Assembly: GCA_946478765.1 (NCBI GenBank)
Contig: CAMLDH010000021.1
Span: forward strand, 1 to 22,322
Origin: an uncultured Oxalobacteraceae bacterium
GTDB lineage: Bacteria; Pseudomonadota; Gammaproteobacteria; Burkholderiales; Burkholderiaceae
Reading direction: 5' to 3'
DNA length: 22,322 nucleotides
Part shown: positions 7,338-16,161 of the stretch, one piece after another
Layout: every line of letters starts with the position of its first letter
Numbering within the stretch: the stretch's first letter is position 1
Made by a program: the position numbers and the translations under genes
The notes under the pieces: model-generated
The model's database searches: none
What the model was told of the DNA's origin: nothing
What the model saw: only the letters and a program-made list of their open reading frames with translations

Positions 7338-8357
7338 TCACGCGCCGCGTGCGACCTTTAAACCAAGCTGCAACATCGCATCCCACGCGTCGCCTGCAAA
7401 TGCCTTGGCGCGCAAACCCTTCACCATCTTATCGATTTGCGCGGCTTCCTGCAGCGCGGTTTCCAATGTCGATAATGTAAGCCTGCGCAGCGCCGGCTCC
7501 ATCAAGCGCTCGCGCGGACCCCAGATGCGGTATTCCTTCAACAGCATCGGCAGCGCGCGGCCTTGCGCCACGCCCGCCTTCAATTTCAACAAGGTGCGGA
7601 CTTCTTCGGCCACCGCCCACAGCACCAGCGGCAACGCTTCGCCTTCACCCTTCAAGCCTTCCAGCATGCGCACCAGGCGCGCTGCATTGCCGGCCAGCAT
7701 CGCTTCGTTGAGCTTGAATACATCGTAGCGGGCAACATTCAGCACCGCATCGTGCACTTGCTCAAAGTTCAATTTGCCTTCTGGATAAAGCAGCGCCAGC
7801 TTCTGGATTTCCTGATGTGCGGCAAGTAGATTACCCTCGACGCGGTCGGCAATGAAATCAACGCACTGCTTGTCCGCGCTCTGGCGCTGCGCCGCGAGCC
7901 GTGTGCCTATCCATGCCGGCAATTGCGCGCGCTCGACCACCGGGATATCGATGAACACGCTGGCTTGCTGCAAGGCGCCTACCCATGCCGCTTTTTGCGT
8001 CGCCCAATCGAGCTTCGGCAAGGTAATCAAGGTCACATTGTCAGGACTTAAAGCCGCCGCATAACTCTGCAATGCCTGCCCGCCATCCTTGCCGGGCTTG
8101 CCGGTCGGGATGCGCAGTTCAATCAATTTTTTATCGCCGAACAGCGATTGCGACTGGTTTGCGGCCAGCAACTCGCCCCATTTGAAACTGCGCTCCACCG
8201 TCAATACATCGCGCTCGGAAAAACCTTGCGCGCGCGCCGTCTTGCGGATTTTGTCGGCCGCTTCCAGCGCCAGCAGATGCTCATCGCTGGTGATCACATA
8301 CAGCGGCGCCAGCGATTTCGTCAAATGGCTATCGAGCGCATCAATCCGCAGCTGCAT
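7338..8357 (-). CDS. holA: DNA polymerase III, delta subunit
   Basis: 339-residue clamp-loader subunit that opens the beta sliding clamp during DNA replication. It matches the HolA family in length and pattern. The start is MQLRIDALDSHL with the core PLYVITSDEHLLALEAADKIR. A DNVTLITLPKLDW block ends the N-terminal domain, EGNLLAAHQEIQKLALLYP follows, then VARYDVFKLNEAMLAGNAARLVRMLEGL in the lid region and a helical C-terminal collar domain. Like other delta subunits it has no working ATPase P-loop. AAGGA lies 6 bases before the ATG. The gene starts 12 bases after lptE, and the leuS-lptE-holA order is conserved in proteobacteria. Its 3' end is followed at once by the REP-like repeat. Confidence 0.95.
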   Translation of the reverse strand: MQLRIDALDSHLTKSLAPLYVITSDEHLLALEAADKIRKTARAQGFSERDVLTVERSFKWGELLAANQSQSLFGDKKLIELRIPTGKPGKDGGQALQSYAAALSPDNVTLITLPKLDWATQKAAWVGALQQASVFIDIPVVERAQLPAWIGTRLAAQRQSADKQCVDFIADRVEGNLLAAHQEIQKLALLYPEGKLNFEQVHDAVLNVARYDVFKLNEAMLAGNAARLVRMLEGLKGEGEALPLVLWAVAEEVRTLLKLKAGVAQGRALPMLLKEYRIWGPRERLMEPALRRLTLSTLETALQEAAQIDKMVKGLRAKAFAGDAWDAMLQLGLKVARGA

Positions 8358-8369
8358 CTCACATCCTTA

Positions 8370-8885
8370 TCAAGCAGGCTTCAGGGCGGCCAGGCGTCGC
8401 AAAATCTGTTGAACCAGATCGGACTGCATATCGCGATACAGCAGTTCTTCCTCTTTTTCTTTTGCGATGACTTGCGTTTCATTGAAGCTGATGTTGCGTT
8501 TGAGCGTGATTTCGGTAGGCGCCAGCAATTCGTTGTCCTTGTTGTCCTTCACCCGAAAACGCACCTTGTACAGCAGCGCATATTCGCGCACGCGGCCCTG
8601 CGTGTTCAACGACAGGATGACTTTTTCGCGCGTTTCGGACAGCAGTTCGATAATCGCTTGCGCCGTTTGCGGCTCGGTCGCCACCGCGGTCTCGCCGCTG
8701 GCGCGGATATAGCGCTTCAATTCGTTGCCGAGCGAAGACGTATCGGGAATGGCCACATAGATCGTGCGAAACGGCAGGTTGGCCTGACCGTTCGAGCCGC
8801 GCAACTGAAAGCCGCATGCAGAGAGCATCACTGCCGTTGCGACTATCAGTGCATACGCGGGGCGGCGTTTCATTTGCATTTTCAT
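8370..8885 (-). CDS. lptE: LPS-assembly lipoprotein LptE
   Basis: 171-residue outer-membrane lipoprotein that plugs the LptD barrel and helps place lipopolysaccharide at the cell surface. A positively charged N-terminus, a hydrophobic stretch and the lipobox LSAC (Cys24) show export and lipidation. CGFQLRG immediately after the lipobox is the LptE hallmark. The mature domain alternates strands and helices as expected, with NISFNETQVIAKEKEEELLYRDMQ and DLVQQILRRLAAL near the end. Three in-frame ATG codons (8885, 8879, 8873) are possible starts and none has a clear ribosome-binding site; I give the first. It begins 9 bases after the leuS stop and precedes holA by 12 bases, the standard arrangement. 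Confidence 0.94.
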   Translation of the reverse strand: MKMQMKRRPAYALIVATAVMLSACGFQLRGSNGQANLPFRTIYVAIPDTSSLGNELKRYIRASGETAVATEPQTAQAIIELLSETREKVILSLNTQGRVREYALLYKVRFRVKDNKDNELLAPTEITLKRNISFNETQVIAKEKEEELLYRDMQSDLVQQILRRLAALKPA

Positions 8886-8894
8886 CCCGGACGG

Positions 8895-11540
8895 TTATGC
8901 AACGATGTTGATCAACTTGCCGGGCACGACGATGATTTTCTTCGGTGTGCCTTCGATATATTTCTGCACGTTCTCGTTGGCCAATGCCGCCGCTTCGATG
9001 GTCGCCTTGTCCGCCTCTTTCGCGACCTTGATGCTGCCGCGCAGTTTGCCGTTGACCTGGATCATCAATTCGATTTCCGCCTGCTCCAGCGCCGCCGGAT
9101 CGACTTGCGGCCACGGTGCGTCGAGGATGTCGCCAAGTGTCTTCGCGAAACCGAGTTCCTGCCACAGCATATGGGTGACGTGCGGCGCCACCGGATTGAG
9201 GATGCGCAGGAAGATCGACAACGCTTCGCCGACCACCGCATTCGAGGCGGCCGAGTCGTCGAGCCTGGCGCCTTCGAGCGTGTTGAGCATCTTCATGCAG
9301 GCGGACACCACGGTGTTGTACTGGATGCGCTTGTAGTCGTGTTCTGCCTGTTGCAGGATCTTGTGTACTTCGCGGCGCAAGGTCTTGTGTGCTTCCGTCA
9401 GCGCTGCTGCATCGAGCGCGTCGGCCGATGCCACACGCGCCGACTGTGCATGCCCGTAGGCCCACACGCGGCGCAGGAAGCGGTTCGCGCCTTCGACGCC
9501 GGCATCGTTCCATTCGAGCGTCTGCTCCGGCGGCGAGGCGAACATGACGAACATACGCGCGGTATCGGCGCCGTACTGGTCGATCAACTCCTGCGGATCG
9601 ACGCCGTTGTTCTTCGACTTCGACATCGTCGTCATTTCGTATTCGAGCGGCGTGCCGTCGGCTTTCAGTTTGCCGCCGACGATCTGGCCGTTCTCGTTGG
9701 TGACGACGTCGACCTCGTGTTCCCAGTAGTAGTTCTTGCCGGCATCGGCCGGCTTGTGGAAGAACGCGCCTTTGAGCACCATGCCTTGCGTGAGCAGGTT
9801 GACGAATGGCTCGTCGATCTTGACCAGACCGAGGTCGCGCATGACCTTGGTCCAGAAGCGCGCATACAGCAGGTGCAGGATCGCGTGTTCGATGCCGCCG
9901 ATGTATTGATCCATCGGCATCCAGTAATCGGCGCCGCCGGCCACCATCTGCTCATTGTTCTTCGGATCGCAGTAGCGCATGAAATACCACGACGAATCGA
10001 CAAAGGTATCCATCGTGTCGGTTTCACGCTTGGCCGGCTTGCCGCAGCATGGGCAGGCGACGTTGAGGAAATCCGCGCGCTTGTTGAGCGGATTGCCGCT
10101 GCCGTCCGGCACGCAATCCTGCGGCAGCACGACCGGCAAATCCTTTTCCGGTACCGGCACCACGCCGCAATCGTCGCAATGGATGATCGGGATCGGCGTA
10201 CCCCAGTAGCGTTGGCGGCTCACGCCCCAGTCGCGCAGGCGCCAGGTGGTTTTCTTTTCGCCGATGCCCTTGGCGATCAGGTCGGCAGCGATCTTGTCGA
10301 CTGCAGCTTTGTAGCCGAGGCCGTCATAGACGCCGGAATTGACCGTCACACCGCGCTGCTTGTCGCCGTAAGATTCCCGCCATGCATCGGTCGACCAGGT
10401 TTCGCCTTCGACGGCAATGACTTGTTTGATCGGCAGGCTGTACTTCTTCGCAAATGCAAAGTCACGCTCGTCATGCGCCGGCACGCCCATCACGGCGCCG
10501 TCGCCATAGCTGATCAACACGTAATTGCCGACCCAGACTTCGACTTTTTCGCCGGTCAGCGGATGCGTGACGAACAAGCCCGTCGGCATGCCTTCCTTCT
10601 CGCGCAGAGCGAGTTCGGCTTCGGTGGTGCCGCCTTTCTTGCATTCCTCAATGAAGGCGGCAAGCTTCGGGTTCGATGCAGCGGCATGCGTTGCGAGCGG
10701 ATGTTCCGGCGCGACCGCGCAGAAGGTCACGCCCATGATCGTGTCGGCGCGCGTCGTGAACACGAACATCTTGCCGTCCTGGATCAACTGTTCCGATGCG
10801 TTGCGGATATCGTGCTGGAATGCGAAACGCACGCCTTCGCTCTTGCCGATCCAGTTTTCCTGCATCAGGCGCACGCGTTCCGGCCAGCCCGGCAGCTTGT
10901 TGACGACGCAGTCGAGCAATTCCTCGGCGTAGTCGGTGATCTTCAGGTAGTAGCCGGGGATTTCACGTTTCTCGACGAGTGCGCCCGTGCGCCAGCCGCG
11001 GCCGTCGATCACTTGCTCATTGGCGAGCACGGTCTGGTCGACCGGGTCCCAGTTCACGACTTGCGTCTTGCGGTAGGCGATGCCTTTTTCGAGCATCTTC
11101 AGGAACAGCCACTGGTTCCATTTGTAATAAGCCGGATCGCAGGTGGCGACTTCGCGCGACCAGTCGATCGCCAGGCCCATCGCCTGCATCTGCTTCTTCA
11201 TGTAAGCGATGTTGTCGTAAGTCCATTGCGCCGGCGGCACCTTGTTCTTCAACGCCGCATTCTCGGCCGGCAGACCGAACGCATCCCAGCCCATCGGCAT
11301 CAGGACATTGTAGCCATTCATGCGCAAGAAGCGCGTGAGCATGTCGTTGATCGTGTAATTGCGCACATGGCCCATGTGCAGCTTGCCGGACGGGTAGGGC
11401 AGCATCGAGCAGGCGTAGAATTTTTTCTTGTCGCGGCCGTGCTGGTCTTTTGCGTGCTCGACGGTTTTGTACGCGTCGATGGCACGCCAATGGTCTTGTG
11501 CCGATTTTTCGACGTCGGCGGGGCTGTATTTTTCTTGCAT
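8895..11540 (-). CDS. leuS: Leucyl-tRNA synthetase
   Basis: 881-residue class I aminoacyl-tRNA synthetase that charges tRNA-Leu. It shows the HIGH-type motif as HMGH (55-58) in [18 protein letters not shown], and the KMSKS-type loop as TMSKSK (about 638-643). An editing (CP1) domain lies between them, containing the [11 protein letters not shown] block that removes mischarged amino acids. A zinc-type [24 protein letters not shown] segment and a C-terminal anticodon-binding domain ending GKLINIVA follow. I chose the ATG at 11540 (MQEKYSP) over an in-frame ATG at 11576. The upstream codon lies inside a perfect TATAAT box, so the transcript should start after it, and family members start here. 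It heads a leuS-lptE-holA transcript. Confidence 0.97.
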   Translation of the reverse strand: MQEKYSPADVEKSAQDHWRAIDAYKTVEHAKDQHGRDKKKFYACSMLPYPSGKLHMGHVRNYTINDMLTRFLRMNGYNVLMPMGWDAFGLPAENAALKNKVPPAQWTYDNIAYMKKQMQAMGLAIDWSREVATCDPAYYKWNQWLFLKMLEKGIAYRKTQVVNWDPVDQTVLANEQVIDGRGWRTGALVEKREIPGYYLKITDYAEELLDCVVNKLPGWPERVRLMQENWIGKSEGVRFAFQHDIRNASEQLIQDGKMFVFTTRADTIMGVTFCAVAPEHPLATHAAASNPKLAAFIEECKKGGTTEAELALREKEGMPTGLFVTHPLTGEKVEVWVGNYVLISYGDGAVMGVPAHDERDFAFAKKYSLPIKQVIAVEGETWSTDAWRESYGDKQRGVTVNSGVYDGLGYKAAVDKIAADLIAKGIGEKKTTWRLRDWGVSRQRYWGTPIPIIHCDDCGVVPVPEKDLPVVLPQDCVPDGSGNPLNKRADFLNVACPCCGKPAKRETDTMDTFVDSSWYFMRYCDPKNNEQMVAGGADYWMPMDQYIGGIEHAILHLLYARFWTKVMRDLGLVKIDEPFVNLLTQGMVLKGAFFHKPADAGKNYYWEHEVDVVTNENGQIVGGKLKADGTPLEYEMTTMSKSKNNGVDPQELIDQYGADTARMFVMFASPPEQTLEWNDAGVEGANRFLRRVWAYGHAQSARVASADALDAAALTEAHKTLRREVHKILQQAEHDYKRIQYNTVVSACMKMLNTLEGARLDDSAASNAVVGEALSIFLRILNPVAPHVTHMLWQELGFAKTLGDILDAPWPQVDPAALEQAEIELMIQVNGKLRGSIKVAKEADKATIEAAALANENVQKYIEGTPKKIIVVPGKLINIVA

Positions 11541-11573
11541 GACGGATGGTGCCGATAGTGAATATGAACCGGA

Positions 11574-11579
11574 CATTAT
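11574..11579 (-). promoter_or_regulatory. Predicted -10 box of the leuS promoter
   Basis: A perfect TATAAT on the minus strand, 34 bases before the leuS ATG at 11540. No good -35 is seen at 16-18 bases; the best is GCTATG at 11597-11602, so activity is inferred from the -10 and position. It implies transcription starting near 11567. Confidence 0.5.
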
Positions 11580-11612
11580 ACTGGTTCAACACCCCTCATA
11601 GCACCGCGGCCA

Positions 11613-11640
11613 GCGCCGATTTTTGGCGGAAAATCAGCGC
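11613..11640. terminator. Stem-loop at the end of the barstar-like gene
   Basis: GCGCCGATTTT (11613-11623) pairs with AAAATCAGCGC (11630-11640): eleven pairs with one G-T wobble around a 6-base loop. It covers the last two codons and the stop of the barstar-like gene and lies before the leuS promoter. No T-run follows on the minus strand, so it is not a textbook terminator. It could protect the mRNA end or attenuate read-through into leuS. Confidence 0.45.
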
Positions 11641-11960
11641 AAAATCAACACCAAAGCCGGTTTTTCGCCGTAATCTTCGTAGCGCTCGTTGATTCCGCCA
11701 ATGCAGAATGTCATTTCTTCCAGAATGTCGGGTGCCTGTTTGCGCAGCAAATCGGCATCTTGCACTTCGATTCGCAGGACTTCATCCGGTTTCAGCCGGA
11801 ATGCCGACATCGTGTCGTCGTCGCGCAGGTAGCTCAGGCAATCGACCCACGCATCCATGGTGCGGCCGTAAAAATCGGGGAAGCCGAACGCCTTCTGGCA
11901 CTCGGTGTGAAACGAATGCCAATCGGTGATGGTTGCGCCATGGATAAGAACGATAGGCAT
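11634..11960 (-). CDS. Barstar-like (ribonuclease inhibitor family) protein
   Basis: 108-residue small acidic cytoplasmic protein of the barstar family. The core FPDFYGRTMDAWVDCL (27-42) aligns with the barnase-binding helix of barstar (LPEYYGENLDALWDCL). Asp36 and Asp40 sit where barstar Asp35 and Asp39 contact the ribonuclease active site. The N-terminal strand (IVLIHGATITD), the FHTECQKAFGF helix and the C-terminal strand ALVLILR also fit. Its ATG overlaps the exbD stop as TAATG, so it is translated by coupling with exbD. No ribonuclease partner is in the window. Family members are frequent as chromosomal orphans, so it may inhibit an endogenous RNase or have another binding role. The fold is likely; the biological target is unknown. 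Confidence 0.82.
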   Translation of the reverse strand: MPIVLIHGATITDWHSFHTECQKAFGFPDFYGRTMDAWVDCLSYLRDDDTMSAFRLKPDEVLRIEVQDADLLRKQAPDILEEMTFCIGGINERYEDYGEKPALVLILR

Positions 11961-12391
11961 TATTTTTTCGCCGCCGCTTCTTTTGCGTCAGTAACGAACC
12001 CCATTTTGGTCATCCCATTGGTCTGCGCTGCGGCCATTACCTGCGCGATGATTTCATAGCGCGTCGATTTGTCGGCGCGCAGTTGCAATTCGGGCTGCGG
12101 ATTCTGTTTTGCGGCGGTAGCCAGTTTGATGTCCAGATCGCTTTGCGCGATCAAGTCGTTGTTCCAGTAGAGCGCGCCATCGCCTTTGATCGACAGCGAA
12201 ATCGTCTCGGGCTTTTGCGGCGCCGGCGCCGATTGCGCACTCGGCAAATCGAGCTTGATCGCGTGCGTGAACAGTGGCGCGGTAATGATGAAAATCACCA
12301 GCAATACCAGCATCACGTCGACCATCGGCGTGACATTGATTTCCGACATCGGTGCTTGCCTGTTGTTGTCGTTGAATCCGCCGAAGGCCAT
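11960..12391 (-). CDS. exbD: Biopolymer transport protein ExbD/TolR family
   Basis: 143-residue inner-membrane protein of the proton-driven ExbBD/TolQR motor that energises TonB or Tol-dependent envelope processes. It has a short cytoplasmic start, MSEINVTPMVDVMLVLLVIF (15-34) carrying the single membrane helix and the conserved proton-carrying Asp25, and a periplasmic domain ending MGFVTDAKEAAAKK. GAGG lies 6 bases before the ATG, and the exbB stop TGA overlaps that site, so the two genes are tightly coupled. No tonB, tolA, tolB or pal is nearby. The ExbD name is therefore favoured over TolR only by the pairing and by the absence of a tol cluster. Confidence 0.88.
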   Translation of the reverse strand: MAFGGFNDNNRQAPMSEINVTPMVDVMLVLLVIFIITAPLFTHAIKLDLPSAQSAPAPQKPETISLSIKGDGALYWNNDLIAQSDLDIKLATAAKQNPQPELQLRADKSTRYEIIAQVMAAAQTNGMTKMGFVTDAKEAAAKK

Positions 12392-12399
12392 TTTTTACC

Positions 12400-13077
12400 T
12401 CACTTTCCGACGCGAGCGCCGGTTGTCAGATACGCATGCAGGTCATGTGCAAACGCATCCAACTCCGCCAGCGTGATGCGATTGACGCGCGTAAATGCGT
12501 TGTAGGCCAGTACCGCCGGGATCGCGACGGTCAGGCCCAGCGCCGTCATGATCAACGCTTCGCCGACCGGTCCGGCGACTTTGTCGATTTGCACCGTTCC
12601 CGTTGCGGAGACCGCCATCAGCGCATGGTAAATGCCCCAGACCGTGCCCAGCAACCCGACGAACGGCGCGGTTGAACCGACTGAGGCCAGTAGGGTAAGC
12701 CCGCTTTCCAGACGCGACGACACGCGGTTGATTTCCTGGCGCAAGGTGCGCGTGATCAGTTCGCTCGGATCGCTTGCGGCATTGAGCGAGCCGGCTTGCG
12801 ACTTGAGATTGGCCGCTTCCGCGCCTTGCGATGCGAGCGGCGCGTAAACATTTTCGCTGTCGACGTTTTTCAGCATCGCGATGGCGTCGGTCAAGGTCGG
12901 CGCCTTCCAGAAGCCTTCGACGGCGCTCGCGCTTTTGCGCGTACGCCACGAACTCCACGTTTTGGCCAGGATGTAATACCAGCTGAGGAGGGACATCAAT
13001 AACAGCGCGTAAGCGACGACATGCGAGATTGCATCGCCTTGCGACCAATAATGAGCGAGTCCCGAAGTTTGGTTCAT
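12400..13077 (-). CDS. exbB: Biopolymer transport protein ExbB/TolQ family
   Basis: 225-residue inner-membrane partner of ExbD; ExbB/TolQ pentamers form the channel around the ExbD helices. Three hydrophobic helices are visible at about 18-38, 126-150 and 170-192. The family motifs TLLASVGSTAPFVGLLGTVWGI and GPVGEALIMTALGLTVAIPAVLAYN are present. The cytoplasmic loop between helix 1 and helix 2 is long and partly charged, as usual. A ribosome-binding site is weak (GGAT). The gene follows dapB by 35 bases and is followed by exbD. ExbB versus TolQ cannot be settled from the sequence alone; lack of tolA/tolB/pal favours ExbB. Confidence 0.88.
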   Translation of the reverse strand: MNQTSGLAHYWSQGDAISHVVAYALLLMSLLSWYYILAKTWSSWRTRKSASAVEGFWKAPTLTDAIAMLKNVDSENVYAPLASQGAEAANLKSQAGSLNAASDPSELITRTLRQEINRVSSRLESGLTLLASVGSTAPFVGLLGTVWGIYHALMAVSATGTVQIDKVAGPVGEALIMTALGLTVAIPAVLAYNAFTRVNRITLAELDAFAHDLHAYLTTGARVGK

Positions 13078-13112
13078 GGTGATCCGGTGCGTAAAAATGA
13101 ATCTTGGTCGGG

Positions 13113-13925
13113 TTAACGCAGCCCGAGTACGTCCTGCATGTCGTACAAGCCGTTTGCCTTGTCGGCCAAAAAGCGCGCGGCACGCAGGCTGCCATGCGCA
13201 TACGTCACGCGGCTGGCGGATTTATGGGTGATCTCGATGCGTTCGCCGATGCCGGCGAATAGCACCGTATGGTCGCCCACGATATCGCCGCCGCGGATGG
13301 TGGCAAAGCCGATCGTCGATGGATCGCGCTCGCCGGTGACGCCTTCGCGTCCATAGACGGCGACGTCTTTCAGGTCGCGGCCGAGTGCGCCGGCAATGAC
13401 TTCACCCATTTTGAGCGCGGTGCCGGATGGCGCATCGACCTTGTGGCGGTGGTGCGCTTCGATGATTTCGATGTCGTAGCCTTCAGAGAAACTCTTGGCC
13501 GCCATCTCCAGCAGTTTCATCGTGACATTGACGCCCACGCTCATGTTGGGCGCAAACAGGATGGCCACGCGCTGTGCGGCAGCGGCAATCGCCGCCTTGC
13601 CGGCCTCGTCGAAACCGGTGGTGCCGATAATCATCTTGATGCCGTGTGCCGCGCAATATTCGAGATGCTTCAGCGTGCCTTCCGGTCGCGTGAAATCGAT
13701 CAGGAATTCAGCATTGGCCAAACCTTTCGCCAGATCGGATTCGATCACTACGCCGGCAGGCTTGCCGAGAAAAATCGCGGCATCGGTGCCGATGCCCGGG
13801 GCGCCGGCAACATCCAGCGCGCCCGCCAAGGTGGTGTCCGGCGCATTCTCGATCGCTTCGATCAACATGCGACCCATGCGCCCAGAGGCACCTGCTACTG
13901 CAATTTTAATTTTCAATGGATTCAT
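13113..13925 (-). CDS. dapB: 4-hydroxy-tetrahydrodipicolinate reductase
   Basis: 270-residue cytoplasmic enzyme of lysine and diaminopimelate synthesis; it reduces 4-hydroxy-tetrahydrodipicolinate with NAD(P)H and supplies peptidoglycan precursor. The N-terminal nucleotide-binding motif is [11 protein letters not shown] (10-20). The substrate-binding and catalytic signature [15 protein letters not shown] covers residues 156-170, with His158/His159 and Lys162. Other family blocks are [16 protein letters not shown] and the C-terminal [12 protein letters not shown] weak AAGG lies 9 bases before the ATG. It starts 30 bases after bamE, and the bamE-dapB pair beside fur is an arrangement I recall from Burkholderiales. 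Confidence 0.96.
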   Translation of the reverse strand: MNPLKIKIAVAGASGRMGRMLIEAIENAPDTTLAGALDVAGAPGIGTDAAIFLGKPAGVVIESDLAKGLANAEFLIDFTRPEGTLKHLEYCAAHGIKMIIGTTGFDEAGKAAIAAAAQRVAILFAPNMSVGVNVTMKLLEMAAKSFSEGYDIEIIEAHHRHKVDAPSGTALKMGEVIAGALGRDLKDVAVYGREGVTGERDPSTIGFATIRGGDIVGDHTVLFAGIGERIEITHKSASRVTYAHGSLRAARFLADKANGLYDMQDVLGLR

Positions 13926-13955
13926 TTGGTACGGCCTTTTGCGGCAGGAAATTGT

Positions 13956-14516
13956 TTATTTCGATACCGGTGCTGCTTCCGGTGCAGGCGCCGTCTGCCC
14001 TGCAATCAGCGACAGGTAATCTTTTTCAGTCGGCAGATCGCCGCCTTCCAAGCGGACCAGGCGGTTGTCCTTGAAAAATACGGCGACGTGGCTGGTGATG
14101 ATGTCGCCATTGCTTTTTTCAAGGCGGAAAGGATAATCCCAGCGATCTTTGTGGAAAATGTCGGTCAAAAGAGGGGTGCCCATGACGAAACGCACTTGCT
14201 CTTGCGTCATGCCGTCTTTTTTCAGGCTTTCCTTCAGTTGCGCCACCATTTCACGCGACACGAAGTTTCCTTGCTGGATATCGATGCGGTGGGGCGCAAA
14301 AATGCCGAGAAAACGCCGCTCCTTGCTGGTTTGCACGCCGCTATTGGCGATTGGTGTCGACGCCGGCTTGGCTTGGGTCGTACCAGCCTTGGCGGCAGCC
14401 GGTTCTTCCATCAATGGATTTTTCGAGGCGCATCCCGCCAGGCAGCTAGCGATGGCGAGACAAGCGCTGGCGATAACAGCAGGCGCGCGGTCAGAACAGG
14501 AAGGCAGCATACGCAT
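13956..14516 (-). CDS. bamE: Outer-membrane protein assembly factor BamE (SmpA)
   Basis: Outer-membrane lipoprotein that stabilises the BAM complex, which inserts beta-barrel proteins. The sequence shows a signal peptide with lipobox LAGC (Cys29). A low-complexity alanine/proline linker follows, then the SmpA/OmlA domain: HRIDIQQGNFVSREMVAQL, MTQEQVRFVMGTPLLTDIFH and DRWDYPFRLEKSNGD, with a short proline/alanine-rich tail. The length (about 186 residues) is above E. coli BamE because of the linker and tail. I chose the ATG at 14516. An in-frame TTG at 14540 would sit almost at the predicted transcription start, and an ATG at 14510 is equally possible. No clear ribosome-binding site is seen. 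It is divergent from fur and heads the bamE-dapB-exbBD run. Confidence 0.92.
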   Translation of the reverse strand: MRMLPSCSDRAPAVIASACLAIASCLAGCASKNPLMEEPAAAKAGTTQAKPASTPIANSGVQTSKERRFLGIFAPHRIDIQQGNFVSREMVAQLKESLKKDGMTQEQVRFVMGTPLLTDIFHKDRWDYPFRLEKSNGDIITSHVAVFFKDNRLVRLEGGDLPTEKDYLSLIAGQTAPAPEAAPVSK

Positions 14517-14532
14517 AGGGAGTGTCAATTGA

Positions 14533-14562
14533 TTGAGCAAGTGTGCTAAAACATTATATGAT
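14533..14562 (+). promoter_or_regulatory. Predicted sigma70 promoter of fur
   Basis: TTGAGC (14533-14538), an 18-base spacer, then TATGAT (14557-14562). The predicted transcription start is near 14569, giving a leader of about 24 bases before the fur ATG at 14593. No convincing Fur box was seen across it. Confidence 0.5.
14553..14558 (-). promoter_or_regulatory. Predicted -10 box of the bamE promoter
   Basis: A perfect TATAAT on the minus strand, 36 bases before the bamE ATG at 14516. The -35 region is weak (GATGAA at 14576-14581). The box overlaps the predicted -10 of fur on the other strand by two bases. Confidence 0.5.
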
Positions 14563-14592
14563 AAAGCAGATATCCTTCATCCGACCAACAAC

Positions 14593-15024
14593 ATGCCTAA
14601 CAACCCTTCAGAACTGAAAGCCAGCGGCCTGAAAGCGACGCTGCCGCGGCTCAAAATCCTCGAAATTTTCCAGAATAGTGCGGTACGCCACTTGAGTGCC
14701 GAAGATGTGTACAAGGTGCTGCTGGCCGAAAACATGGACGTCGGGCTGGCCACCGTATATCGTGTGCTGACGCAATTCGAGCAGGCCGGCCTGTTGCATC
14801 GCAATCACTTTGAGACGGGCAAGGCAGTTTTCGAACTTAACGAAGGCTCGCACCACGATCATCTGGTATGTCTGGATTGCGGTCGGGTGGAAGAATTTTA
14901 CGACGAGGAAATTGAAAAGCGGCAGCAAAAGATTGCGATGGAACGCGGATTCGATATTGCTGAACATGCATTGGCGCTGTACGGCCATTGTACGAAAGCA
15001 GATTGCCCGCATCGGGGGCGATAA
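14593..15024 (+). CDS. fur: Ferric uptake regulator Fur
   Basis: 143-residue metal-dependent DNA-binding repressor that, with Fe2+, shuts down iron-uptake genes. The N-terminal winged helix has [14 protein letters not shown] and [35 protein letters not shown]. The hinge and dimerisation half carries the metal-binding HHDH (87-90), Cys93-x-x-Cys96 and Cys133/Cys138 with His132 nearby. I chose the ATG at 14593 (MPNNPSELK), which matches Fur start points. The frame is open 60 bases further up to another codon, but that lies over the predicted promoter. It is divergent from bamE and convergent with hrcA, whose stop is 40 bases away. The presence of the cysteine pair favours Fur over other family members such as PerR or Zur, though Zur also carries cysteines. 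Confidence 0.95.
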   Translation: MPNNPSELKASGLKATLPRLKILEIFQNSAVRHLSAEDVYKVLLAENMDVGLATVYRVLTQFEQAGLLHRNHFETGKAVFELNEGSHHDHLVCLDCGRVEEFYDEEIEKRQQKIAMERGFDIAEHALALYGHCTKADCPHRGR

Positions 15025-15064
15025 GCGTTTCTGTAATGCTGGGGGATAGAGCCTGCCGCAATAT

Positions 15065-16087
15065 TCAAGAATGGCTCAACGCATTCGACAGCAGCTTGGC
15101 CGTGATATCGACAATCGGGATCACCCGCTCGTACGCCATGCGCGTGGGGCCGATCACTCCCAGCGTGCCGACGATCTTGCCGTTGACCTCATAGGGTGCG
15201 GTGACCACGCTCATCTCATCCATCGGCATCAGTTGCGATTCGCCGCCGATGAAGATCTGGACGCCGGTTGCCTTGTTCGATATGTCGAGCAATTGCATCA
15301 AACTGGTCTTTTGCTCGAACATCTCAAACAGCTTGCGCAACGACGTCATGTTCGACGACAGGTCGGTCACGCTCAGCAAATTGCGCTCGCCTGAAATCAC
15401 CACTTCATCGCTGTTGTCGTTCATTGCATCGCTGCCGGCCTCGACGGCCGCTTGCAGCAGGCCGGTCATGTCATCGCGCAGTTGCCGCAGTTCGCCTTGC
15501 AGGCGCGTGCGCACGTCGTCGAAACTGAGCCCGCCGAAGTGCTGATTGATATAGTTGGCTGCCTGGATCAATTGTGCAGGCGTGTAATCGATATCGGTCA
15601 ACAGCAGGCGGTTTTGCACATCGCCGCCGGGCGATACGATGACCAGCAGAATGCGTTTTTCGGATAAACGCAGGAATTCGATTTGCTGGAATACCGATTC
15701 ATGCCGGGGCGTCACCACCACGCCGGCAAATTGCGACAGCGACGACAGCACTTGCGCCGCATTGGCGATGATTTTCTGCGGCGAATTGGTTTGCAGCCGC
15801 GATTGCAATCTTGATTCAAGCGCCGCTTCATCGATCGCTTGCACTGTCAACAAGGTATCGACGAATACCCGATAGCCGCGCGGAGTCGGGATGCGTCCCG
15901 CAGAGGTATGCGGACTGGCGACGAAACCCATCTCCTCCAGGTCGGACATGATATTGCGGATGGTCGCCGGGGACAGGTCCAGGCCGGAAATTTTCGACAA
16001 CGCGCGCGAACCGACCGGCTGGCCGTCAGCGATATAGCGTTCGACCAGGGCTTTCAGCAGAGTTTGTGCGCGGTTATCAAGTTGCAT
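15065..16087 (-). CDS. hrcA: Heat-inducible transcription repressor HrcA
   Basis: 340-residue repressor that binds CIRCE operators and is refolded by GroEL. The N-terminal winged helix is typical: [26 protein letters not shown] and [32 protein letters not shown] dimerisation region follows, and the C-terminal segment has [21 protein letters not shown], the usual HrcA ending. The ATG at 16087 lies just below a TAAAAT (minus strand, 16094-16099) and has no ribosome-binding site, so it may be read from a very short leader. It is convergent with fur. No CIRCE element (TTAGCACTC, nine bases, GAGTGCTAA) was found near hrcA, grpE or dnaK, so its targets, probably groESL, lie elsewhere. Confidence 0.96.
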   Translation of the reverse strand: MQLDNRAQTLLKALVERYIADGQPVGSRALSKISGLDLSPATIRNIMSDLEEMGFVASPHTSAGRIPTPRGYRVFVDTLLTVQAIDEAALESRLQSRLQTNSPQKIIANAAQVLSSLSQFAGVVVTPRHESVFQQIEFLRLSEKRILLVIVSPGGDVQNRLLLTDIDYTPAQLIQAANYINQHFGGLSFDDVRTRLQGELRQLRDDMTGLLQAAVEAGSDAMNDNSDEVVISGERNLLSVTDLSSNMTSLRKLFEMFEQKTSLMQLLDISNKATGVQIFIGGESQLMPMDEMSVVTAPYEVNGKIVGTLGVIGPTRMAYERVIPIVDITAKLLSNALSHS

Positions 16088-16161
16088 GGCGTTATTTTAT
16101 GCGAGCGTCGGGACAGATGATAGCGAATGTTCGCAATCAGAAATATTTCCCGGCATGGTTG

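Noticed and set aside
8148..11558. Very long plus-strand open frame (over 1,100 codons) antisense to holA, lptE and leuS
   Set aside because: Composition is rich in Arg, His and Asp as expected from the reverse of GC-rich codons, with no known domain. It covers three certain genes on the other strand.
13269..14549. Plus-strand open frame of about 426 codons antisense to dapB and bamE
   Set aside because: Same shadow effect; no domain, no ribosome-binding site, and both minus-strand genes are certain.
14517..14592. Fur box in the fur/bamE intergenic region
   Set aside because: Only a loose partial match (CATTATATGATA); not enough to call autoregulation.
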